A DNA stretch of 64,000 bases, from the NCBI GenBank assembly GCA_030789695.1, contig CM061140.1, positions 86,676,422 through 86,740,421 of the forward strand, read 5' to 3'. Below the pieces are notes generated by a model that was not told the DNA's origin, ran no database searches, and saw only the letters and a list, made by a program, of their open reading frames with translations. Below, in pieces: positions 10,085 through 20,332 of the stretch (position 1 is the stretch's first letter; each line of letters starts with the position of its first letter). The position numbers and the translations under genes are program-made. Source of the stretch: Scilla litardierei. Its lineage: Eukaryota; Streptophyta; Magnoliopsida; Asparagales; Asparagaceae.

Positions 10085-12888
10085 CAAAGGACAGACGGTC
10101 TTTCGTGGAGTATCACCGGATACCCCAAGGAATGAAGTGGATCAATGTAGGAAACAACACACGTGTTGAAGTGAAAGGCGTTGGGACTCGCAAGCTAGTC
10201 TTGGACAACGGCCGCACTCTCCTACTTCATGATGTTCTCTTCATTCCATATATTCAAAGGAATATTAAAACTGTGGTCAATTTAATGGGTCTTGGTTATA
10301 GTTGGTTCCTTCATGATTGTAATATGGACCTATTTTGTAATAATTCCTTTATTGGTATTGGGTTTGTATTTCAAAGGATTTATTGTAATAAGTACAATGT
10401 ATGATTTCTCATGTAATGAAAGTTTCCTTGTGACAAATTCTTTGACTAATGAGTCTAATGTAATTTGTTGGCACACAAGGCTTGGTCATATTGGACCAAC
10501 GCGTATGGATAGATTTGCCAAACGTGGCCTTCTATCAAATGTTTCAAAGGTTGAAATGTCGACCTGCGAACATTGCCTTGTGGGGAAATCTTGTCGCAAG
10601 CCGTTTGGAACCGGCACAAGGGCCGAGGTTCCATTACAGCTTATCCATTCGGACATATGAGGTCCGATGAATGTCAAGACAAGACGCGTAAAGTCCTATT
10701 TCATCACTTTTATTGATGATTTCACCCGATTCGGACATATCTATTTGATATCCCACAAAAGTGAAGCTTTGGCTTGCTTTAAAAACTATATGAGTTTAGT
10801 GGAGAATCAATTAGATCGCAAGGTTAAGATCTTGCGAACCGATAGGGGCGGTGAATATCAATCAACAAGTTTTAAGGAACTTTGTGATGAAAAAGGCATA
10901 TTACATCAGGTAACTATGTCTTATATTCCTCAACAAAACGGTGTTGCAGAAAGGAGAATTAGGACTTTAATGGAAATGGTCCTTTCAATGATGGCATAAG
11001 CTAACTTGCCAATCACCTTTTGGTGTGATGCATTATTGACGAATGCTTTCATTTTAAGCCGCGTAACCTCGAAATCAGTTAGCTCCACTACTTATGAGTT
11101 GTGGAACCAAAGGTCTCCTGACTTAAACATTTTGAAACCTTGGGGTTGTGCATTCTACGAACATATTTCCTCCCATAAGCATGGCAAACTTGGGCCAAGG
11201 GGAAGGAAATGTATCTTTATACGATACACAGAAAACTCCAAAGGTTATATTCTTGTTAGTCAGGAAGACAATGGTGGGCTAATTGAGTTTGAGTCGAGGG
11301 ATGTCACTTTCTTGGAAAACGAGTTTCTAAGACAGGGCGAGATAAGTCAGGACTTATCTCTATTTGAGATTTATGATCAAGAAGGATTACCTCATTCGAG
11401 TGGGAGAATTCTTGGTGAAAACGAAAATACGTTTCAACCTTCACCAATGGATTATACGAATGACGATTATCCTATTCCATACGGGAATAATGATCCAAGT
11501 GGGAGCAATTCTAACGACATTCCTAGTGGGAGTGATATTAGAATTGATCTAAATTCGAGTCAACAAGGACTTGAAGAATCTCAAATACAACGTAGTAGTC
11601 GTACAAGGTTGGCTCCTCTAAGATTTGAGGATGAATTTCCGCAAACCTTTATGACTTTACTACAAGATGATGACGAGCCTGCTACTTTCAAACAGGCCGC
11701 ATCATGCCCTGCAAAAAGACAAATGGATGGAAGCGATGAAGGAGGAATTGAAATCCATGAAAGTTAACCAAGTCTGGGACTTAGTTAACTTACCCAGAGG
11801 ACATAGAGCAATTGGGAACAAATGGGTTCTCAAGATCAAGCATAAGGCTGATGGCTCTATAAATAGATATAAAGCTCGCCTTGTCGCGAAAGGTTTTACG
11901 CAACAGGAAGGGATAGACTACGAAGAGACCTTCTCACATGTTGTGCGTTTTACCTCGATTCGACTGATTCTGGCAATGGTAGCTTGCTTAGACCTCGAAT
12001 TTCATCAAATGGATGTAAAGACTGCCTTTCTCAATGGAGAATTAGACGAGGAGATCTATATGGAACAACCAACAGGGTTTGTAAAAGAAGGAAACAAACA
12101 TAAGGTTTGTAAACTTCATAAGTCCATATATGATCTTAAACAATCCTCGAGGCAATGGTATATACGATTTCATAAAGTTATCAAATGGTTTTACCATGCT
12201 TGATGAAGATAACTGAGTATATATCAAGAGGATTAAAAGCAAGTATATTATCATGTCTCTATATGTAGATGACATTTTAATAGCCGGAAATGACAAGGGC
12301 TTTGTGATGGATATCAAGGCTTGGCTTTCATCAGTTTTTGAGATGAAAGACATGGGAGAAGCCGCATATATCCTTGGAGTTAAGATTTCAAGGAATCGTT
12401 CGAAGAAACTTCTTTCTCTTTCACAGGAGACTTATATAAAGAAGGTTCCAGAACGATTTAATATGCAGGACTGCAAGTCCATTGATATTCATATAAGCAT
12501 ATGCGATAATTTATATCTGGTATCGTGTCCAAAGAACCAAAAGGAAAAGGAAATTATGGAAAAAGTTCCATATTCCAGTGCAGTTGATAGTCTTATGTAC
12601 GCTATGGTGTGTACGAGACCGGACATCTGTTTTGCCGTTGGAAATGGTAAGCTGTTACCAATCCAATACAGGGCAAGTACACTGGAAAGCGGTTAAGAGG
12701 ATAATGTGTCTTGTAAGATCAAACACATTGATATCCGATATGAATTTGCAAAAGACTATGATAAATCCAAGAAGGTAGACATAAGGTACATATCTACGCA
12801 TGAGATGATAGCGGATCCGCTTACGAAGGCGATCCCCAGAAATGTGTTTTACAAACACTTATCATCTCTAGGATTGCGTAAGAGCTGA
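10085..12888 (+). pseudogene. pol: Copia pol of E (integrase-RT-RNase H), heavily broken
   Basis: Order is GAG-pre-integrase (C-W-H-T-R-L-G-H-I-G and C-E-H-C near 10460-10590), integrase (IDDFTRFGH; LRTDRGGEYQS; PQQNGVAERR), RT (KWVLKIKHKADG; QMDVKTAFLNG; YVDDILIAGND at about 12262-12294) and the end of RNase H (DIRYISTHEMIADPLTKAI). The protease active-site segment (DTG or DSG) is missing at the gag-pol junction. Further breaks: frameshift near 10395, TGA at 10658, TAA at 10997, frameshift near 11710, frameshift near 12180, TGA at 12214, frameshift near 12640, and loss of most of RNase H near 12715. It cannot make a working Pol. Confidence 0.92.
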
Positions 12889-13935
12889 GTTGTACCAATG
12901 TAAATTCCCATGTCTGTAAATGATCAAAAATTAATAAAAGAATAAGTTCTTTTTCCAACATTGCATATGAATTTCTTAGCTGTTTGTGTACATTTTTTGA
13001 AATCTCAGCTGAATTGTGTATATGTCGGACAGATTAAGGTTGGCTCTCTCACATGAGCAACCGCCTTATCTTATCAGATGGATAAGATAGAGATGAGACT
13101 AGTTTAAAGTCAAAATCATTAGACGAATGATTTAGAGTCATGACTTAAACAAGATAGTCGAATGAAAGATCTGCATCATATGGATGCTTACAAAAGATCT
13201 GAGATCTGTATCACAAGGATATTTAAAAAGGATCTCATAGGATTTTTTAAATCCTATCTGTCTTATGCAGGATGAGAGTCCGGAATATTTCATGGGTAGT
13301 AAAGGGACTCAAAAGATAGGCACTGTGGTGTCTGATCTTTCATCCGTACAACATCATTAAGACATACTCTCCCTGGGAAAGGAGTGATGTTGTAATACGT
13401 GTTCATACCACGTATGCATTTCGACCACTGAGTTAGTAGCAATAGTGTTTGCTATTATGTGAGACTCAAAGGCCATATGGGCCTTAACTCTTACCCTCAA
13501 GGACTCCAATTGGTTCCTTTAGATTTGATGAGATGATCGCTATCTTAGCGTGTTACTTATGGGCTATGATAATTCGGCTCGGCCGGGCACGTTAGAAAAG
13601 CGAGTCTAGTCAAGATCAGAAGGTTCGCAAGAAGAGGAAGATTGATTTCATATTCACATTTGGACTTTAATGATTCAAAGCTGGCCATCCAATTGTGATC
13701 CAGATGGGATTCAATTGTTGAATATAAAGTATAAGAAATGTGAAGAAATAATCTAGGGTAAAGCATGCGTTGAACTACTCAACTTTGCACCTTCGAGGTC
13801 GTTGTGTATCTCTAACAAGTGCACAACAACAGACTCTACGCGCATGACGGTCGCACGGTCTATTTCTCGGTATGATAGATGAAAGAACTAAGAGAAAGAC
13901 GTTCTCTTACAATCCCCTCAAGTGTGAGTGGGAGA
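12889..13935 (+). other. E 3' internal non-coding region and polypurine tract
   Basis: About 1.05 kb between the pol end and the 3' LTR with no coding signal. It ends GTGTGAGTGGGAGA (13922-13935), a polypurine tract directly abutting the LTR. Confidence 0.75.
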
Positions 13936-14542
13936 TGTTGGATATGGAAGACGTTAGTACACCCTTGTAGGGGATGTACGAGGGAATACGGACCTCGAAC
14001 GTCGTGTACACGAAGTCGTACGCAAAGGGAATATGTTCCCTTGCGGAGAGGATCTCTAGATTGATGGGAAAGTCGCATTATATGTGCATAAGTGCATGCG
14101 ACATATGGCTAATAAAGGGGTAATATCTTAAGCTTATATTGTACCATGCATATGGTACAACTTAAGCTTATAATATGCCATGTACGATGGTACACCTTAG
14201 TTAAATTGTTCCAAAGGAACAATTGCTCCTAAAATAACTACCTTGGGGGCTATAAATAAGACCCAAGAGTTAGCCATTTTTCTTACATCTTTTGCATGGT
14301 ATTCATGCATGCATCTTCATCCTAGCGAATCTCTGCCGAAATACTTCCTCTCCCTCTATCCAAGTTCTTAATCTAAAGTAGAGATTTAGATTGTGGATTT
14401 AGTAGCCTTACTCCGTTCGTGAGAAGACTCGATCCGTCGTGGCGAATCCGAAGGCAAAGTTCCGAGACTACCGTGCCGCATACGCAAGCGTAAGTCTCAA
14501 CTTTATTTATCGATCCTAACTCTGTTTTGGCAGGATCCTACA
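13936..14542 (+). repeat. 3' LTR of E
   Basis: 607 bp from TGTTGGATATGG to GGATCCTACA, colinear with the 5' LTR. Visible differences are scattered single bases. It is followed at once by the TSD copy GGTTG. Confidence 0.95.
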
Positions 14543-14897
14543 GGTTGAAATACCAATCATGATATTTAATGGATTTAATCAAGGGATTAAAAGCAAATCA
14601 AAAAGTTTAAATAGGTCTAATAAGGAAAAATTTTCAAATGTTTAAAAAGGTTTCAAAATTCGAAATTTGAAATTTTAATAAATAAAATTTTAAACAAATT
14701 TTAAGAAAGGCATCTGATACAATTTACGGGAAAGAATAGTAATAGTAATAATAAAAATTCGTGTGACGGACAGAAAAGGATACGGGTACGGAAATGTGTA
14801 CGGGTACGGAGATAGAAATGTCTAACTACGGCTACGGGACAAAAATAGTACACTAGATAAATACAGATGACAATAGCGATAAAAACCGGTCGTTACA
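14543..14897 (-). mobile_element. LTR of element F, 5' end
   Basis: On the minus strand this starts TGTAACGACCGG, the same opening as the B LTR (TGTAACGACCAC), and runs left into the second TSD copy of E. It contains short tandem ACGGGTACGG blocks (14770-14840). F entered the first codons of the env-like gene of Athila D; the adjoining five bases (14898-14902) are TCTCG, but the matching TSD copy would lie outside the window. Confidence 0.75.
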
Positions 14898-14938
14898 TCT
14901 CGCATAATACCCTTACCCTTATCTTTATCTTTGGCCAT
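14898..14938 (-). pseudogene. Start of Athila env-like gene, cut by F
   Basis: On the minus strand an ATG at 14938 opens a Lys/Asp/Gly-rich start (M-A-K-D-K-D-K-G-K-G) that corresponds in position and character to the start of the env-like gene of element C (M-S-K-K-G-K-E). Only about 13 codons remain before the F LTR. Identification rests on the matching context: internal array, TATA box and spacing. Confidence 0.55.
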
Positions 14939-15370
14939 GTGAGTATGTGTGTATGAGTGTATGCAAGATGTGATGAATGCACACTAACACAGGCAATTGA
15001 GCAAATTAGTAAAACTAGGGTAAAATTGATAATTGAGCTAAGGAGCGAAGTTACCCAGTAGAGTCGAAGATCCTTGCTCGTATATGACCCAACGCAGCGC
15101 AAATAGAGGGAGTGTGAAGCCGCGGTAACTATTTTCAGCAAATTTTCGAAAATGGGGGGAAAATGTGCGAAAATTAGGGTTTTTGAGCGGGTCAAATCGA
15201 AGATGGAGGGAGAGAAATCGATGGAGGGAAGGAGATGGAGAGTGGAGGATTGATCTTGGGGGGTTTGTGGTCGGTTGAGTGGAGATCGAGGCCGGTTGGA
15301 GGAAGAGGAAGTCGAAACGGCGAGGAGAGTCGAAATCGGGTGAAGGTGGAAACGAACGGGTGAGGATGGG

Positions 15371-15730
15371 TTATTTATAGGGTGTAAGTCGAACCGATTG
15401 GGTGAAAAATCACCCGATCGGTTGACAATTAGGTCGAAAATTTCGTTGAAACGAGGCTACAGGCGACCTGATCGGTTGAGAACTCAACTGATCGGTTGTC
15501 CGCTTCACACTTTTTCCCGAGAATTCAGTACAGCTCACCCGGTCAGTCACACAACCACGCTTCGTATCAACCGATCGGTTGATTAAATCCCAATTTTCCT
15601 GAGACTTCGGCCGTTCCCAAACGGTCTGCCACCCAGTCACACATTGCTTCACCCGACCGGTTCGCTGGAGAGCAGATACGGGCCATTGTCTGATACGTCT
15701 CACCCGATCGGTTGAGTGGTCACCCGATCG
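15371..15730 (-). promoter_or_regulatory. Internal ACCGATCGGT array and TATA box in D
   Basis: About ten degenerate copies of CACCCGATCGGTTGA / CAACCGATCGGGTGA lie between 15395 and 15730. In the sense direction of D they are followed by CCTATAAATAA (TATA core at 15371-15379) and, 430 bp on, by the env-like ATG. The same arrangement occurs in element C at 42530-42897 and in the U3 of the C LTRs, so this is a candidate promoter for an env-like transcript. Confidence 0.6.
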
Positions 15731-15839
15731 GGTGAGGGCTTGTTTCCTGCAAAAGTTCACAAATGGCATTAGTCTCTCGACGGAAGTTCCCGTGGATGGA
15801 TTTATTTATCAAAATAAGAATAATAAAGCTAAAAATAAT

Positions 15840-15930
15840 CCTAAAAACCAAGATGAAAGTTTAGAGCATGGGTTGCCTCCCATGAAGCTCTTTTGTTTAA
15901 CATCGTTTGCTCGATGCCCATAGAAGATAT
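15840..15930 (-). other. Conserved post-pol block of Athila (D copy)
   Basis: On the minus strand this contains GCTTCATGGGAGGCAACCCA and neighbouring sequence that matches element C at 42357-42415, immediately downstream of C's integrase. Its position here, directly after the gag-protease frame, marks the place where RT-RNase H-integrase is missing. Confidence 0.75.
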
Positions 15931-18666
15931 TCAAGGTGGACGGGGGTAATGCCCTAAGATTGGCTTCGCTTCAGATTTAGAGTTGGTGGCCTTTAGTGTC
16001 GTCGGCTGTGACAAGTAGACTTCCTCGATGATCCTCCCTCCGTTGATGGAATCCGGAGGCTTCTCCCTTATATTGGCGTCTACTGCCACTCTTTTCAAGA
16101 TCCGGATCTCATCTCTGGTGAGCCCCATGGGCTCTTTCCCTTTCCTCCTCGTCGGAGGAGCTTTTTGAAATCTGGGAGGGATCGTATGTGACGCACCCGC
16201 TTTCCTAGCAACATCATCTTTTTACAGGCCGTCACGTTCTTCAAGGTCCCCTAAACTGTCGGGGGGATTCCTTGAAAGAATTTTCCAGGCCGCGGCTTCC
16301 ACAACTCTTTCTTCTTCTATGTCCAGCATATTGCATCTTGGATCATCCGGGGGGTTGGGGTGCTTCATTGACAATCCCAAGTCAAACTCGACTTTTTCGT
16401 TGCCGACGTTAAGAGAAAGCTTCTCCTTCTTCACATCTATTAAAACGTCGGGAATGGCCATGAAAGGCCGTCCAAGGATGATGGGGGTATGCATATCTTC
16501 AGGCATGTCCATGACGACGAAGTCCACTGGCACATGCACCCTACTTACGTTGACAGGCAGGTCATCTACTATTCCCACCAGGTATTTAACCGACCTATCG
16601 GCTAATTGAAGTGTCATACCCATGGGCTCCAGGTCGTTCATCCCTATCCTCTTATACAGCGATAGGGGCATTAAACTGACGCTCGCTCCAAGATCGACAA
16701 GCGCGCAATGGATCTTTACCTCCCCGATAGCACAAGGGATGGAGAAGCCCCGGGTCTTTAAGCTTAGGCTGATTTGCTCTCTGAATGAGAGCGCTGCAGT
16801 CCGTCGTTAATACGACCTTCTCCTTTCTAGACCCTCTTGTCACCAAATCCTTTAAAAATTTTGTGTAGGAGGGAATCGTCTCAATAGCTTTGAGGAAGGG
16901 GATTTGAAGGCTTAAATCCTTGACCATGGCAAAGAATTTGCCATACTTTTTGTCTATCTTCGATTGGGCCAGCCGTTGGGAAAAGGCACAATGGGCTTGA
17001 ATACCCTCAGACTCCCTTCATCGTCCTTCTTCTTCTACTCTTCAGGGACTCCCTCCGGAGTCGTAGTTTTTGGCGACGAAGCACCGTTGTCATTGGCTTT
17101 TTCAATCGGTCGCTCTACGACCAACAGTGCTTCCAGTTCCTTTGCAGGTACTCTGGTAGGAATTTGTGTTCCGCTTCTCAACATGATAGCGGACACATTC
17201 GCATGCTCATGCGTGAGTGCCAAAGTCTGGTTCGCTCCCCTCGGGTTCACTTCCGGTTGTGGCGGCAATAGATTTTGCGACCTTTGAAGGTTCGCCACTT
17301 GTAACCCCAGCTGGGTTACTTGGTCAGTGAGAGCCTTTTGCCCCATTTCCAGCTTCAGATTGATCTTCCCCTGGTTGGTAATGTATTGAGTCAGGAGGGA
17401 CTAAACCAGGGAGATGACCCGCTGTTGGCCATATCGCTGCTGTTGCTGCTACTGAATGGGCTACTGGTTCCTGGGAGCATATTGCTGATACTGTTGTGGA
17501 GGTTGCTGCTTCTGAAATTGCTGCTGAAGTTTCCTGGGCAGCTGATATACTAGCTGATGCTGCTGCTGCGGAGGCGGCTACTGATAAGGCGCTCGATAGC
17601 TAAGGTTGGGGTGGTTCCGGTTGTTTGGAGAGTAGGCCGGATTGGAGCTAGTCCGTGGTGTATACGGTGCATTCCCCATAGGATTGTAGAATAGTGCGCT
17701 CGCTTGGTCCAACAGGGGTGAGATGTCACCACCCTCGAAGTCCCCTAGGACTTCTGCTTCCACCGCCGCAATTTGCTGTGTCCCGGAACCATCGGCTCCT
17801 ACCATCATTACTGAGATCTGGGTCGACAGCAAGTCAAACTTGCTGGATAATTTGTCGACGTCCTCGACCCTGTGGATACCTCCAGATCTAGGTGTGGCTC
17901 GCTCGTCACACCACCGCTAATTGTTCGATGCCATGTTTTCGAGAATTTGTCCGGCATCTTCTTCGCTCCTAGACATGAAGGACCCTTTAGCCGCCGCGTC
18001 CATTGAAAATTTTAAATCATCCCTCAATCTGTTGTAGAACAGATTAATTATCTGCCATTTCGGAAGCTCGTGATGAGGGCATCTTCATTGCATCTCTTTA
18101 TATCTTGTCCAAGCTTCATGCAAGGACTCGTGGCTGGCTTAGGAGAAGGAGGAGATCTCACTCCTCAGCTTCATGGTCTTCCCCAGAGGAAAGAACTTCG
18201 TCAAGGATGCATTCGATAGCTTCTCCCAAGTGTTGAAAGTGTTCGGGTCCTTCCCCCTAAGCCACCGCTTGGCCTTGTCCCGCATATAGAAGGGGAATAG
18301 CTTCAGACAGATCGCCTTAGTTGTGACACCATTTATCCGGAAGGTGTCACATTTCTCCAAGAAGGAGTCCAGATGTTCGATGGGTCTCTCCATGGGTGCC
18401 CCTGAGAATTGATCCTGCTGGATCTACGTCACAAAGGACGGCTTGAGCTCGAAGCTCTGTGCCGTAATAGCAGGAGGTCGGATGGCGGAGGTGGACTCGA
18501 TGGATGGCATCGAGTATTCCAGTAGGGATTTATGTGGTGGGGTGTTCTCCCACATAGCTTCGAACTCTTCTCTTCTTCTATTCTCTGCGGCCAGACGCCT
18601 TAGGGTGGCGTTTATCTCAGGATCAACAGGAATCAAGTCGTCAAGACTCCTTGTGTTCCTGCGCAT
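15931..18666 (-). pseudogene. gag-pro: Athila gag-protease of D, broken
   Basis: Start chosen at the ATG at 18666 (M-R-R-N-T-R-S-L). The gag part has the Retrotrans_gag core (H-L-D-S-F-L-E-K-C-D-T-F; L-F-P-F-Y-M-R-D-K-A-K-R-W-L; W-E-K-L) at about 18139-18393. Then comes a Gln/Pro-rich region (17400-17580) and an Athila aspartic-protease region (about 16222-16930) with I-I-L-G-R-P-F-M near the end of the domain. About 95 further codons follow to 15931, after which coding stops. Nearly all pieces lie in one minus-strand frame broken by stops, for example TAG at 18424 and TAA at 18139, both fitting C to T changes in glutamine codons; one piece (16652-16927) is in another frame, so at least one indel pair exists. 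No RT or integrase follows. Confidence 0.85.
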
Positions 18667-18835
18667 TAAAAGCAACAAACACCCGCGAAGCAAAAGAGGG
18701 AAACAAACAGATAAAAATAGACAATAAAAAGAAGAAAATAAAAATTAAAAAAGAAGAATGCGAAAATTATCGCGAGATATGGTATGAGCTAGACTCAAGG
18801 GTTCATAAAGGTCCTAAAATAACAAGCACGATGCC

Positions 18836-18853
18836 TCCCCAGCAACGGCGCCA
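18836..18853 (-). other. Primer binding site of D (tRNA-Asp type)
   Basis: The minus strand reads TGGCGCCGTTGCTGGGGA, one base different from the site in element C. This is complementary to the 3' end of plant tRNA-Asp, the primer used by Athila elements, and fixes the element's orientation. Confidence 0.88.
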
Positions 18854-18860
18854 TAGAGCT

Positions 18861-20332
18861 TGACGTCCCCACATTTCGTGTGTGCAATAAATGTGTTTGG
18901 GGGCGCGAGATTTAAATATTTGTAACCGCAAGCGCACGGTGTTGTAGAGTGGCTTGGGGGTCGAACACAGGGAGGTGTGGTTGTGGTTGTGCTTGTGTCA
19001 GATGGGACCAAATTCACCCTATGGGTGAGCTAGCCCGAATCGGTGGATGGGTTGTCATGAATTGTTGGTACGGGATTAAACAATATAAAGGGAAACCCGG
19101 GACTTCGGTTTCCACCCTAACATGTGATTCTCGCTAATACGGCCGACGGGTAGGATAACGATCAGAATTAGGGTTTAATGGTGAGACGTTGCCTCTAAGA
19201 GTGATACCAGCGTCCCATGGGCCCGATATTTCGGTCGGTGCATAGGATGATACGCCAGACTACCTAGGTTCGGTCAGTGGGCATTCCCATGTCCATTAAC
19301 ACTGACCGACTCTGGGAGCACTAATCTCGCAACGATAACTCCCAACATCTCATCCTGCCGTTCCCACGTGCTAGGATTCGATGTCAACGCTAAGGGCGTG
19401 AGCTATGGCTAGGGAGTAAACCGCCAAGTTTATTCCCTCTTGGCCCAACGGTCAAAGGCGATCTTTTTCCCGCCGATGACAATGAAACACCCCGGGTAAC
19501 CAATAGATTCCTAATCCCTATTGATTTTCTAGTCCTATGGACGCATTATGGAGAACCCACGAAGGGGTTTCCACCAAAATCCCAGATTAGGGAACTACTC
19601 ACACATATTGGGTAAAAAGCAATCTAAACGAAAATCGACCGTTAAAAACATAATCAGGCGATTGAAATGCAATAGTAGTAATGCAATTAAGATAATATCA
19701 AAGTTTGGTAAAGATCGGACCACGTACAAATAACAAGAAAATTACAGCCGTCGCAAGAGAGAAAAACAGTAAAAAATACAACAGCCCCGTTTCTGGAAAT
19801 CTAGGGTTTAAATTTATAGAAAACAACATCACCCGATCGGGTGAAGAATCAACCGATCGGGTGACCTGCTTCGTTCTTCGGCAGCGCACTTCAGAATTTC
19901 ACCCGGTCAGGCGACACGATCGGTTGGCGGAAGCTGCTCGTCGTTTGGATCTTGAGCTCATCGGGTGAACCGATCGGTTGATAAATCAACCGATCGTTTG
20001 GAAACATCGCCCAAAAGACAGAGACTTGCGACGTTTTGGCACGGTCAGCTGGCCGTCGGGTGAGCTGTCCGGGTCGTGACTTGGGGGAAATGGCTACAGA
20101 TGAACCTATTGGGTGAAGATCACCCGATCGGTTGGATTTCAGCTCCAATTTCTCGAGAAGTTCGTCGGGTTGAACCCGTCGGCGAACCAGTCACTTGGTG
20201 CTCGTGTTACTTCAGCGGCTGCCTGGGTCGTGCACGCGTGCATCACCCGGTCGGTTGGCTGTGTCCAACCGATCGGGTGGGGGCTGAAAGATGGCGATCT
20301 TCGTCGTTTGACCCCCTGGATCACGCGTGACT
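18861..20332 (-). repeat. 5' LTR of Athila D, main part
   Basis: Minus-strand LTR ending at 18861 and cut at 20332 by B. The remainder is at 50326-50519, giving a rebuilt LTR of about 1666 bp against 1581-1582 bp for C. It carries about twelve ACCGATCGGT-type palindromes between 19826 and 20290 and a TATA-like TATAAATT (about 19810-19818, minus), the same order as in the C LTR. The flanks of B (TGACT at 20328-20332 and 50321-50325) prove the break. Confidence 0.9.

Larger units (their letters stand above)
6833..14542 (+). mobile_element. Ty1/copia element E, complete ends, defective coding
   Basis: Both 607-bp LTRs, a tRNA-Met primer site, gag, pol and polypurine tract are present in copia order, flanked by the 5-bp TSD GGTTG (6828-6832 and 14543-14547). 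Length is 7710 bp. The coding region is badly decayed although the two LTRs differ at only about seven visible positions. It is inserted in LTR F. Confidence 0.95.
14898..20332 (-). mobile_element. Athila-type Ty3/gypsy element D (gag-protease, no RT/integrase)
   Basis: Read right to left: 5' LTR (50519 to 50326, then 20332 to 18861), tRNA-Asp type primer site, gag, protease, a short extra coding stretch, the post-pol spacer, an internal palindrome array with TATA box, and the first codons of an env-like gene cut by F. RT, RNase H and integrase are absent: the protease-side frame runs into sequence homologous to what follows integrase in element C. The rest of D is off the left edge. Confidence 0.88.
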
